DNA of 64,000 nt from Aquaticitalea lipolytica. GTDB taxonomy: Bacteria > Bacteroidota > Bacteroidia > Flavobacteriales > Flavobacteriaceae. How positions within the stretch are numbered: the first letter of the stretch is position 1; every line of letters begins with the position of its first letter. Positions 28,301-37,500 of the stretch are shown in pieces. The position numbers and the translations under genes are program-made. The stretch is from NCBI RefSeq assembly GCF_014641635.1, contig NZ_BMIC01000001.1:936641-1000640 (forward strand), in the 5' to 3' direction. The notes under the pieces were generated by a model. That model was not told the DNA's origin. It did not search any database and was given only the letters and a program-made list of their open reading frames with translations.

Positions 28301-29095
28301 TACTGCATTTTCTATATCTTGAATAGATTTCACATAACCTAAACCTCTCACTAAATATTCAGCCTGATTAATTTCTAGTGTTTGTGCTCCAATATCTCTA
28401 TTGCTTTCTTTAACCGCTTTAACCACTTGATTTAAACCGATGTTATATTGACGCATTAACTCTGGATTTACATCAATTTGATATTCCTGAACATAACCAC
28501 CAATGGAAGCGACTTCGGACACGCCACTCGCGGAAGAAAGCGCATATTTTACATAGTAATCTTGAATACTACGTAATTCTTGCAAATCCCATCCACCAGT
28601 AACATTACCGTTTTTATCACGTCCTTCAAGTGTGTACCAAAATATCTGACCTAAACCTGTAGCATCTGGTCCAAGTGCTGGATTAACGCCTTCTGGCAAT
28701 AAGCCACTAGGTAGAGAGTTAAGTTTTTCGAGGATACGACTTCGGCTCCAATAAAACTCTATATCTTCTTCAAAAATGATATAGATGCTAGAAAAGCCAA
28801 ACATAGATGAACTACGAATGGTTTTTACTCCTGGTATACCCAGTAATGAAGTTGTTAAAGGATATGTGATTTGGTCTTCAATATCTTGTGGTGAACGACC
28901 ATCCCATTTAGTAAACACAATTTGTTGATTTTCACCTATATCAGGTATAGCATCTACTGAAACTGGATTACTTGGCAAAAACCCTGTGTCCCAATTAAAT
29001 GGTGCATTTACTGTTCCCCATCCAATAAATAGGACAAGCATTAGTACCGCAACGAGTTTATTTTCTATTAGAAATTTTATGCTTTTATTTAGCAT
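25382..29095 (-). CDS. cusA: CusA-type heavy-metal RND efflux pump
   Basis: A 1237-residue RND transporter of the heavy-metal (HME) group. The N-terminus (SVDAIPDIGENQQIVFTKW, then SPQDIEDQITYPL) and FGFSSIYIIFEEDIEFYWSR are typical of CusA/CzcA. LQTGMRAPMGIKVKG contains the Met region equivalent to the copper-binding Mets in CusA. It is about 190 residues longer than E. coli CusA, mostly an inserted block of extra hydrophobic helices (about residues 520-650). Such long forms are, from memory, common in Bacteroidota. It exports Cu(I)/Ag(I) with the TolC and CusB partners. Confidence 0.92.
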   Translation of the reverse strand: MLNKSIKFLIENKLVAVLMLVLFIGWGTVNAPFNWDTGFLPSNPVSVDAIPDIGENQQIVFTKWDGRSPQDIEDQITYPLTTSLLGIPGVKTIRSSSMFGFSSIYIIFEEDIEFYWSRSRILEKLNSLPSGLLPEGVNPALGPDATGLGQIFWYTLEGRDKNGNVTGGWDLQELRSIQDYYVKYALSSASGVSEVASIGGYVQEYQIDVNPELMRQYNIGLNQVVKAVKESNRDIGAQTLEINQAEYLVRGLGYVKSIQDIENAVVTSEDYTSIRIKDIGKVSLGPATRRGILDKEGAEVVGAVVVARYGANPMEVINNVKEKINELSSGLPSKTLSDGRTSQVTIVPFYDRTELIEETLGTLNEALILEILITILVIIVMVFNLRASILISGLLPVAVLMVFITMKLFGVDANIVALSGIAIAIGTMVDVGVILSENIIRHLDEDDKNLPINLVVYNATAEVSGAIVTAVATTIISFIPVFTMIGAEGKLFRPLAFTKTFALAAALIIALFLIPPFAASIFKKAKIRKTSYYVLNGLMIVLGIVIMFFGYWIGILLIGYGIVAFLKSNQKLTDKRANLINIIISALAIVFLLAEYWRPLGVDKSIILNLIFVSIICFGLLGVFVLFQHYYSKILKWALENRLLFLTIPTTLLIFGFYIMKNTGKEFMPSLNEGSFLLMPTSMPHSGVEENKRVLQQLDMAVASIPEIQTVVGKAGRTESALDPAPLSMYENVIQYKPEYMLNEKGERQRYKVNENGLFELNDGRFIANPNNTNSSVITKLDRAQLIEDKDGEFYRNWRPEIQSPNDIWNEIVKATKLPGVTSAPKLQPIETRLVMLQTGMRAPMGIKVKGQDLKQIEAFGIQLENILKQAEGVKQEAVFADRIVGKPYLLIDIDREKIARYGITIEEVQNVLKVAVGGMVLTQTVEGRERYGVRVRYPRELRANPTDLEQIYVPVEKGSPVPLSELATIRYEQGPQVIKSEDTFLVGYVLFDKLDGFAEVNVVENAQALIQSKINSGELIVPKGLSYKFTGTYENQLRAEKTLSIVVPLALAIIFLILYFQFRSVSTSLMIFTGITVAFAGGFIMMWLYGQDWFLNFSLFGENLRELFNMKTINLSVAVWVGFIALFGIATDDGVVMATYLTQSFDKETPTDKKGIRLATLEAAGKRIRPCLMTTVTTVLALLPVLTSTGRGSDIMIPMAIPIFGGMIIDITSYFIVPVLFSWKKEFQLKRLTNEK

Positions 29096-29132
29096 TGGGT
29101 TTGATTTTTAATAATTATTATTCAAGGTTAAT

Positions 29133-29810
29133 CTATATTTCAAATACCGTATATTCACCATTCCAAATTTTATAATTTGTTACTTTTTTGATATTCATAA
29201 TTTCTTCTATTACACCTCTATTAACTGGATATGCATAGACAATTAAAATTGGTCTATTTTGCCTTTTTATAGAAATTAAAATATTATTCAATACTTTTTT
29301 TAGTATAAATTCGTCAAAAGGATTGTACATAAAAAAAACATACTCATCATCTTTAAAATTATATTGTGTTGCATCAATATTAATTACCTCAAAAAGGGTA
29401 TTTGTATTAACTCTACTTTTGAAATTTGTAATATTTTTATTTGCAATTGAGCACAGTTTAGATGATAATTCAATACCTCTTACTTCTTTAAATCCAAATT
29501 CTGAAGCTATTAATAAAACTCTTCCTTTGCCTGAACCAATATCTACAAGCACCTTGCCCTTTGGAATATTCATTTTTTTAAGAAGATTCCTTAAAGGCAA
29601 TACTTTTGTAGCTTGATAACACGATGCGTGTTCAGCAATTTTATCTTCAGCAGTTAAATCTTGTTTAGACACCCAAGAATAAGTATCAATTTTATATTTT
29701 ATATCGTAGTAGTGATCATATAAATAAGATATTAAATCCATTAAGGTTTTTAATAGCCCTTCATTTCGGATTTTTTTTATAACTCTTGTGATTATTTTAT
29801 AAATGTTCAT
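29133..29810 (-). CDS. class I SAM-dependent methyltransferase
   Basis: The 225-residue protein has the SAM-binding motif I VDIGSGKGRVLLIA near residues 85-98, an acidic post-motif (VRGIELS) and a catalytic-type motif FFMYNPFD near 170. The N-terminal 60 residues are basic and helical. The substrate is unknown. No other metal-resistance function is obvious, and it stands between the copper block and the zinc/cadmium block with a gap of 111 bp upstream. It may be a cargo remnant. Confidence 0.78.
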   Translation of the reverse strand: MNIYKIITRVIKKIRNEGLLKTLMDLISYLYDHYYDIKYKIDTYSWVSKQDLTAEDKIAEHASCYQATKVLPLRNLLKKMNIPKGKVLVDIGSGKGRVLLIASEFGFKEVRGIELSSKLCSIANKNITNFKSRVNTNTLFEVINIDATQYNFKDDEYVFFMYNPFDEFILKKVLNNILISIKRQNRPILIVYAYPVNRGVIEEIMNIKKVTNYKIWNGEYTVFEI

Positions 29811-29921
29811 AACGTTTTAATATGATAATTAAACAAATAGTATTGATATTAGAAAAATACCATATACAACAAATTACCCCATAACATAAGCTATTGGATA
29901 ACGTATTTTAATGTTTAAAAA

Positions 29922-30335
29922 TCAAATTAAATAAGTCTCGTCTATTTTGTAGAGTTGCTTGACGACGAGTGGTGGTGAATAATCTTCATATGATGAAATG
30001 TTTTCTTCAACTATTTCAAAAAGATTGATATACGTGTTAACAAAATAAGTGATGAATATCTGTTTCTCAAACGAAATTTTGTCAACAGCTAGTTGTAATT
30101 CGTCTTGACCATCAACTACTAATTGTTTATCATCACAGCAATTTTTCTTTGTAATTGAGCAACCATCGGTAGAAGGTTTTTCCATTTCCATGCCGCAACC
30201 TTTGACTTTATGGGAAATAGCAGTTTCCACTAAAGCTCCTCCACAATAATGCATGTTAATAGTAAATGATAGTGTAGAAAATAACACTACAAAAGCCATC
30301 ACCAAAGACATTATGTTTCGGAATATTTGTTTCAT
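29922..30335 (-). CDS. HYC_CC_PP-type small secreted Cys-rich protein
   Basis: The frame opens at 30362, but the ATG at 30335 starts the signal sequence properly (MKQIFRNIMSLVMAFVVLFS). The 137-residue product has MHYCGG after the signal, GCGMEM, CCDD and a C-terminal YSPP. These are the features (HYC, CC, PP) that name this Bacteroidota family, which occurs beside metal efflux genes. It is probably a periplasmic metal-binding protein. The function is not proven. Confidence 0.8.
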   Translation of the reverse strand: MKQIFRNIMSLVMAFVVLFSTLSFTINMHYCGGALVETAISHKVKGCGMEMEKPSTDGCSITKKNCCDDKQLVVDGQDELQLAVDKISFEKQIFITYFVNTYINLFEIVEENISSYEDYSPPLVVKQLYKIDETYLI

Positions 30336-30388
30336 ACTAATCGCTAAGTTACAAAAAATCAAACAATAGGCAGTTTTTTAACAAAAAA

Positions 30389-30538
30389 TTAAAGCACGAA
30401 CCTAACAATCAAAAACAGAGCTATAAATAAAGCTATAAAAGCCAACACTGTAACAATTTTATCTTTCTGCGTAACATTGCTCTTATTTGACTTTTTTGAT
30501 TTCCTAAACTTTTTCATATTGTTTCTATAATGTGACAT
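30389..30538 (-). CDS. 49-residue single-helix membrane protein after the Zn/Cd ATPase
   Basis: ATG at 30536-30538 opens a 49-codon frame ending TAA at 30389-30391. The product has a basic N-terminus (MSHYRNNMKKFRKSKKSNKS) and one hydrophobic helix (about residues 29-47, IVTVLAFIALFIALFLIVRF). It begins 11 bases after the ATPase stop in the same direction, so it could be a small regulatory or accessory subunit. Small membrane proteins often tune transporters, but this link is inference. Confidence 0.6.
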   Translation of the reverse strand: MSHYRNNMKKFRKSKKSNKSNVTQKDKIVTVLAFIALFIALFLIVRFVL

Positions 30539-30549
30539 TTTCACTTAAT

Positions 30550-32499
30550 TTAATCCCAATTCATCCTCTGTAATCTAACTGCATTCAAAATTGCTAATAA
30601 TGCTACTCCAACGTCTGCAAAAACGGCTTCCCACATCGTTGCTAATCCTCCTGCTCCTAAAATTAAAACTATTACTTTAACTCCAAATGCCAATATGATG
30701 TTCTGCCAAACAATTTTTCTAGTGGAACGACTAATTTTTACAGCTTTTACCACTTTGGAAGGCTGGTCTGTTTGAATAATAACATCTGCAGTTTCAATAG
30801 CAACATCGCTACCTAAACCTCCCATCGCAATTCCTACATCACTTGCTGCTAAAACAGGTGCATCGTTAATACCATCTCCAATAAATGCGATTTTGTTTTC
30901 TGGATTTTTCTTTAAAGCCTCAACTTCACTTAATTTATCTTCTGGTAATAAACCGCCTTTTGCATTTTCAATATTTAATTCAGAAGCTACTTTTTGAGTA
31001 ATAGAGTCTTTATCACCAGAGAGCATCATTATATTTTTGACACCTACTTTATGTAACGCAGTAATCGTTTCTTTTGCATCTTCTTTTAATTCGTCTGCAA
31101 TGACAACATAACCTGAAAATGCATTGTCTATAGATACTAATACTATAGACTCTACGATAGTTTCTGTTTCCTCTAAAACATTAATATTGTTGGCTAACAT
31201 TAGTGCTTTGTTACCCACTAAAACAGCCTTTCCATTTACAAAACCTTTCAAACCTTTTCCCGCAATTTCAGATACGTCCACAGCCTCATAATCTAATCCT
31301 TCATCTCTATATTCTAGTATCGCTTTTGCTATTGGATGTGTGGATTGTTCTTCCATTGCCAACAGGTATTTCATAAACTCTTTATCATCCAAACCAATAG
31401 CTTTAATTTGTTTGATTTTAAAAACTCCTTTAGTAACCGTTCCTGTCTTATCCATTACCAAAGTATTTATCTTAGTCATTGCATCTAAAAAGGAAGCTCC
31501 TTTAAATAATATTCCATTTTTTGATGCCGCTCCCAATCCTCCGAAATAACCCAGTGGGATAGAAATTACAAGCGCACAAGGGCATGAAATCACTAAGAAA
31601 ATTAAAGCTCTGTACAACCAGTCTCTAAAGACGTAACCCTCTACAATAAAGTATGGTAGAAATGCAACACCAATAGCTAGAAAAACTACAATTGGCGTAT
31701 ATATACGTGCAAATTTTCTAATGAATAATTCTGTTTTAGATTTGCGAGCTGTGGCATTCTGCACCATATCAAGAATACGTGCTATGGAACTATCTTTAAA
31801 TTCTTTAGTGGTTTCTATTTCAATTACACCGTCCAAATTTATGCTTCCAGCAAATACTTTTTCGTCTTTTGCAATCGTATCGGGTTTACTTTCACCAGTC
31901 AAAGCTGCTGTGTTAAACGACCCTTTTTCGGAAAGCAAAATACCATCTAAAGGCACTTTTTCTCCAACTCTTACTTGTACTTTTTCTCCAATCCCAACAA
32001 GTTCAGGGCTAATACTTACAATATTTCCGTTTCTAAAAACATTAGCCTCTTTAGGTCTGACATCCAATAATGCTTTAATATTACTCTTAGCTCTATTGAC
32101 TGCTGCATTTTGAAATAACTCTCCAATAGCGTAGAATAACATAACAGCAACACCTTCTGGATATTCACCAATAGAAAAAGCACCCAAAGTAGCTATTGAC
32201 ATTAAGAAAAACTCTGTAAAAACATCGCCTTTTTTAATACTTTCTATACCTTCTTTTACAACAGGAAGTCCCACTGGCAAATAAGCAATACCGTACCAAA
32301 TGATGCGTAACCAATCCTTGAAAAAAGCAACACCATTATAGTCTAAAACAATGCCCATCATAAGCATTGAAAAACTTATAATTGCTGGAATATAGGCTTT
32401 GTAATTGTTGGGTTGACTACTATGGTCGTGTCCATCATCATGACTATGCTGCTCTTCCGAATTTTGTTTTAAATCTCTCAAATTGACTTTCTTCTTCAT
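30550..32499 (-). CDS. Zn/Cd/Pb-type P1B-2 heavy-metal ATPase
   Basis: The 649-residue protein has a His/Asp-rich N-terminus (EEQHSHDDGHDHSS) in place of an HMA domain. The membrane motif SCPCALVISIP lies near residue 306, DKTGTVTKG near 348, the HP motif (STHPIAKA) near 395 and GDGINDAPVLA near 560. The last helices (GVKVIVLILGAGG, and FADVGVALLAILNAVRL) contain the Lys and Asp-x-Gly that mark the zinc/cadmium/lead group, unlike the copper ATPase in the same island. It exports divalent metals from the cytoplasm. Its start overlaps the DUF3703 stop. Confidence 0.93.
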   Translation of the reverse strand: MKKKVNLRDLKQNSEEQHSHDDGHDHSSQPNNYKAYIPAIISFSMLMMGIVLDYNGVAFFKDWLRIIWYGIAYLPVGLPVVKEGIESIKKGDVFTEFFLMSIATLGAFSIGEYPEGVAVMLFYAIGELFQNAAVNRAKSNIKALLDVRPKEANVFRNGNIVSISPELVGIGEKVQVRVGEKVPLDGILLSEKGSFNTAALTGESKPDTIAKDEKVFAGSINLDGVIEIETTKEFKDSSIARILDMVQNATARKSKTELFIRKFARIYTPIVVFLAIGVAFLPYFIVEGYVFRDWLYRALIFLVISCPCALVISIPLGYFGGLGAASKNGILFKGASFLDAMTKINTLVMDKTGTVTKGVFKIKQIKAIGLDDKEFMKYLLAMEEQSTHPIAKAILEYRDEGLDYEAVDVSEIAGKGLKGFVNGKAVLVGNKALMLANNINVLEETETIVESIVLVSIDNAFSGYVVIADELKEDAKETITALHKVGVKNIMMLSGDKDSITQKVASELNIENAKGGLLPEDKLSEVEALKKNPENKIAFIGDGINDAPVLAASDVGIAMGGLGSDVAIETADVIIQTDQPSKVVKAVKISRSTRKIVWQNIILAFGVKVIVLILGAGGLATMWEAVFADVGVALLAILNAVRLQRMNWD

Positions 32500-32858
32500 T
32501 TTGTATTGAATATTATTTTAATATCATTAGGGATAGGCATTTTTCTTAATGGAGGCACATTTGCACCTCCAGTATTTCCATGTGGCACATGATTAATAAA
32601 AGATTTCCAACCTCCAACTACTAGCCTTAAAAGCTGACCAAATACTTCACTAGTATCTTTTTGGTTTAAACCAAATTTAAGCATTAACCAATGCGAATAT
32701 GTATGCTCAATTGGATAAGATTGTCCAATGATATGACTTCTCTCCAAATGATACCAAGCAACTGTAAAATTGTTGTTTTCTAAAGCTATTAAATATAAAT
32801 CAATCTCTTTGTAATAGGCTGTTTTAAGCTGTTTTGGGATTATTAAATTCAATTTCAT
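32496..32858 (-). CDS. DUF3703 protein
   Basis: A 120-residue soluble protein with the DUF3703 pattern: AWYHLERSHIIGQ near residues 36-48, HTYSHWLMLKFG near 57-68, VGGWKSFINHVPHGNTGGAN near 85-104. The conserved His and Trp residues suggest metal contact. The family has no assigned function but sits next to heavy-metal efflux genes in several bacterial groups. It overlaps the ATPase gene by four bases (ATGA type). Confidence 0.82.
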   Translation of the reverse strand: MKLNLIIPKQLKTAYYKEIDLYLIALENNNFTVAWYHLERSHIIGQSYPIEHTYSHWLMLKFGLNQKDTSEVFGQLLRLVVGGWKSFINHVPHGNTGGANVPPLRKMPIPNDIKIIFNTK

Positions 32859-32914
32859 CTTTTAATATTTTAAAATGTGAAATTATCATTTAAAGTGATG
32901 CAATGGAAGTGCAT

Positions 32915-33331
32915 TTATAATCCACTACACTTATCACAAATACCTTTTACAACCAAGTTTATGTCCTCAGAAACGAAACCATTTGGCACTTTAATTTGTG
33001 GAATTTTATGTTCAGTTAGACATATTGTTTCGTTACAATTATTACAATGAAAATGTAAATGTAAATCGGCTTCAATCTCACAATTACATCCCTTTTCACA
33101 TAAAGCATATTTTGTAATCCCAGTACCATCGTCTATTTGATGCACAATTGCTTTGTCTTCAAAGGTTTTTATAGTCCTATATAAAGTGGTTCTATCAGCT
33201 TTTTCAAATGCATTTTCTATATCACTTAAAGTAACTGCTACTTGTTTATCAGCAAGAAACTTATAAATCAATAAACGCATGGCAGTAACACGAACATCTT
33301 TTAAAGCAAAAAATTTTTCTATCTCGTTCAT
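32915..33331 (-). CDS. Fur/Zur-family metalloregulator
   Basis: The 138-residue protein has a winged-helix N-terminus (residues about 10-70; RTTLYRTIKTFEDKAIVHQI is the Fur recognition helix region). Metal sites follow: HLHFHC (91-96), Cys96-x2-Cys99, and Cys132-x2-Cys135. The two CxxC pairs form the structural zinc site of the Fur superfamily. It lies at the start of the zinc/cadmium half and is the only metal-type transcription regulator recognised in the island, so it probably controls this block. The co-effector metal is not known. Confidence 0.9.
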   Translation of the reverse strand: MNEIEKFFALKDVRVTAMRLLIYKFLADKQVAVTLSDIENAFEKADRTTLYRTIKTFEDKAIVHQIDDGTGITKYALCEKGCNCEIEADLHLHFHCNNCNETICLTEHKIPQIKVPNGFVSEDINLVVKGICDKCSGL

Positions 33332-33340
33332 ATCTAATTA

Positions 33341-34528
33341 TTAATGTCCATGTCCTCCTTCTTCTTCACTGTTTTTTGCTTTCGCTAAAAGGGTGAAAGC
33401 ATCTTTTAACACAACTTCAACTTTAGCAATATCTTGGTCTTTGTTTTCTAAAAATATTGCCACAAAACCTTCTTCTTCGTTGCCTTTAGAAATTTCAATC
33501 ATTTCAAAATCATTCATTGTTTGTTCGTTTTCTTTTCTTTTCCCTAATGACTTGAAAATATAGTGTTTGCTATCAAACCTTACAATAGCTTCTTCGGGAA
33601 CAGTATATTGTTCTAGTGCTTCTACTTCAATATTAGCATTTACAAACATACCAGGCAGTAAGTCTTCATTTTTTTCTTTCAAGTGACCATGAATTGTAAT
33701 TGACCTATCTTCTCGAACGTTGTTTCCTATTAGGAATACCTCTGCTTCCATCCATTTATTTGGAGCATTTGCTAATCTAAAGCGAATACGCTGACCCATT
33801 CTAATAAGTGGTATGTCATCTTCATATACTTTTAGCTCCACATGTAAATCAGATGCATCGGTTATATCCATCAAAACATCTTGAGGATTAAAATATTTTC
33901 CAGTATTAATATATACATCCCTCACAATACCATTGATTGGAGAATAAACATTCACCACAGAAGAAATCTTACCATTTTTAACACTTGAAGGATTTATACC
34001 AATTAATCGCAACTTACTTTCTAAAGCTTGAATGTTAGCCTTATTAGTTAAATAACTGCTTTTTGCTTTTTGAAATACCTTTGTAGATGTTACTTCTTCA
34101 TTATTTAAAGTTTGTTGACGTTCAAAATCTGCCTTTAAATATTCATTATTTGCTAATGCTTCTAAATAATCTCTTTGAAACTCAATAAATTCAGGGTTTT
34201 CTACTGTAGCAATAATTTGCCCTTTTTTTAGTCTAGTTCCAGGTAACATAGCCGTATATTTTAGAAAACCTCCATAAGGAACAGTTACCGAAATATTGCC
34301 TTGGGGTGGCACGTCAATCATTCCATTTACAGAAATTTCGTGTCCAATTTTTCGTTTAACAACTTTACCAATAACAATTTCAGTTTGTTTCAATTGCGCA
34401 TCTGTAAGTTCAATAATATTCTCATTTTTACTTTCATGAGTATTTTCAATAACTGTTGTTTTTTCTTTACAACCCACTCCTAAGATAAGTGCGATAAATA
34501 GGATTATTTTATAAACTATATTTTTCAT
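33341..34528 (-). CDS. CzcB-type RND efflux adaptor
   Basis: The 395-residue protein has a lipoprotein-like N-terminus (LILGVGCKEK, Cys about 20) and the membrane-fusion fold. The barrel-sandwich pieces are GFLKYTAMLPGTRLKKGQII and VYSPINGIVRDVYINTGKYF. A His-rich C-terminus (GGHGH) could bind zinc. It pairs with the RND pump that starts upstream, and the gap between them is four bases. It would link the pump to the fused TolC domain. Confidence 0.9.
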   Translation of the reverse strand: MKNIVYKIILFIALILGVGCKEKTTVIENTHESKNENIIELTDAQLKQTEIVIGKVVKRKIGHEISVNGMIDVPPQGNISVTVPYGGFLKYTAMLPGTRLKKGQIIATVENPEFIEFQRDYLEALANNEYLKADFERQQTLNNEEVTSTKVFQKAKSSYLTNKANIQALESKLRLIGINPSSVKNGKISSVVNVYSPINGIVRDVYINTGKYFNPQDVLMDITDASDLHVELKVYEDDIPLIRMGQRIRFRLANAPNKWMEAEVFLIGNNVREDRSITIHGHLKEKNEDLLPGMFVNANIEVEALEQYTVPEEAIVRFDSKHYIFKSLGKRKENEQTMNDFEMIEISKGNEEEGFVAIFLENKDQDIAKVEVVLKDAFTLLAKAKNSEEEGGHGH

Positions 34529-34532
34529 GTCT

Positions 34533-37500
34533 TTAATTATTTGCTGTCAATTTTTCAATGACTATTAGTGTTTGATTATATTGATTTATATAATCCAGAT
34601 ATTTTGTTTGTATAGTTAAAGCCCTATTAAGACCTTGAACATACTCAATGTATTCAATTTCACCTTCTTGAAAACCTCGTTGTGAACTTTTTAATAACAA
34701 TTCAACTTGTGGTAATGCGTTAATACGATAAAAATTCATGTTCTCATGGCACACCTTTAATCTTTCAAAAGCACTTTGTAATTCTGATTTGGTGTAACTG
34801 GTTACAGCCTCTAGTTGAGATTCTACCTCCATTTTATGAATTTTAGCTGCTTTAATTTTTGATGTGTGTCCATTAAAAAAAACAGGAATACTTAACCCTA
34901 GTTGCACACCAGTAAAACGATTCCCTGAATCGAATACAGTCGGCATGCCATTGGCAGTTTCACCATTACCAATAAACGATTGATTAAAATAACCCAAAGT
35001 AATATCAGGAAGCATTTTTGCTGACTGAACTAAACTTTCTTTATCAGCGACTTCTACTTTTGATTTATAATATGAAACCATAGGATTATTAGATACAGAT
35101 ATATTATCATTCAAATCATCTGAGAATAATGTAGAAATGATTTCTAATTTCCCAACATTAATATCTACCAAACTGTCCGATTGTATTAAGTTTTGTAATA
35201 GTAGCTGATATGTTTTCATTTCAGAACTATTTTCCTTCAACCCTATTTTAATACCTGCTAATTCAGCATTGGCAGTTGCTTGTTCTAAAGCATTACTTTC
35301 ACCAGTTTTAAAACGTAAATTTGCTGCATATTGGAATTTTTCAAATATGCTATCCTGTTGCCTCAACAAATTTTGTTTGCTTTTTAAGTACCAAAGCTGA
35401 TAATAGGCAGACTTTATTTGAGCTACTAACTCATTTATAACGACCTCTTGATTAAACTCACTTGATGCTATTTTTGCTTTTGATAATTTATTTTGATTGC
35501 TGTAAAGTGTAGGAAAAGCAAAGGTTTGACTTACACTAAAACGTGTGTCATTATCTGCAATACTATTGGTTTGACCATATTCCACACCAAACTCTGTTTT
35601 TGGAACATCGAAACTTGCTCCCTTTAGAGCTTGCTCTTGTTCTGTTTGTAGTTTTGATATTTTAATGTTTGGATTATTCTTTAATGCTATTTCAATAACA
35701 GTTTCAAGTTTATCAAACGCTTTTACATTTTGTGTTGTCTGTGCATTAACAGAAACCACACTTGCAAAAAAGACAAAAAGCAACATCATTACTGTTTTAT
35801 TTGTTTTCATTTTTATTTTATTTTCTGAATAATAGTAGAGAATTGGCAACACAACTAAAGTTAAAAAAGTGGCGGTAATTAAACCACCAATAACAACAGT
35901 CGCTAAAGGACGCTGTACCTCTGCACCAGAAGTTTGAGAAATTGCCATTGGTAAAAACCCTAAAGATGCTACAGTAGCTGTCATTATTACTGGACGTAAA
36001 CGTGTTTTAGTACCTTGATAAATACGTTCAAAAACATCTGAAACACCATCTTTTTTAAGACGATTAAATTCAGCTATCAATACAATGCCATTTAAAACTG
36101 CAACACCAAACAAGGCAATAAATCCAACTCCTGCCGAAATACTAAAAGGTAAATCTCGCAACCAAAGTGCAAAAACACCACCAATAGCAGATAATGGAAT
36201 GGCAGTAAAAATTAAAACACCTTGCTTAATAGAACCAAAAGTGAAATACAACAGAATAAAAATAAGTAGCAAAGCCATTGGCACAGCAATTGACAAACGT
36301 TGTCTTGCTTCAACCAAGTTCTCAAATTGACCACCATAACTAATACTATAGCCAGGTGCTAAATTGACTTGACTTTCTATTTTTTTACTGATTTCATCTA
36401 CAACACTTTCTACATCACGATTTCGTACATTAAACGCTGTAATAATTCTTCTTCGAGTATCATCGCGTTGTATTTGATATGGACCATCAATAATTGAAAC
36501 ATTTGCTACTTGCTGTAACGGTATCTGTTGTCCTTTAGCCCCATTAATGTATAAGTTTTGGACATCGGAAAGATTTGTTCTATGGTCGCCTTCCAAACGT
36601 ACAACCAAATCAAATTGTTTTTCTCCTTCATAAACCAATCCAGATGATGCACCTGCAAACGCTGCTTGAATGGTATTATTTACAGATTTTATATCTAAAC
36701 CATATTTTGCCAATTGTGCTCTATTATAATCAATTACAATTTGTGGCACACCAGTAACCTCCTCAATGTAAATATCTACTGCACCATTAACCGTTCCTGC
36801 TATTTTACCTATTTGGTTAGCATACTTTGATAATTGGTCTAAATCTTCACCATAGATTTTAACAGCAACATCTTGACGTACACCAGTCATTAACTCATTA
36901 AAACGCATTTGTATTGGTTGCTGAAATCCGAAAGTAACTCCTGGAATTACCTCTAAAGCTTTAGCCATCTTATTAGCCAACTCCTCTCTGCTGAAAGCTG
37001 AAGTCCATTCTGATTTATCCTTAAGAATAATCATTAAATCTGCGGCTTCAATTGGCATTGGATCTGTTGGAATTTCACCAGAACCTATTTTTGAAACTAC
37101 TTGTAATACTTCTGGGAAATTATCTAATAATATTTTTTCAGCCTTTGTTGTTGCTTTTATCGTATTGCTTAATGAACTTCCTGTCATTACTCTTGTTTCG
37201 ACAGCAAAATCTCCTTCTTCTAATGTTGGAATAAACTCGCCTCCTAAACTTCTAAACACCATAAAAGCAATAACAAACAACACTACAGTTATTCCAACAA
37301 CTATAGTTCGTGTATGCATTGCCCTTTTAAGAATAGGTTGGTAGATTCGGTAAAAGAAATCCATGATTTTATCAGAGATATTCTTTTTGTGGTTTGTGTT
37401 CTTGCTTAACACCAACGCTGACATCATAGGTATATAAGTTAAAGACAAAATAAAAGCTCCTAATATGGCAAAACTTACCGTTTGTGCCATTGGTCCAAAC

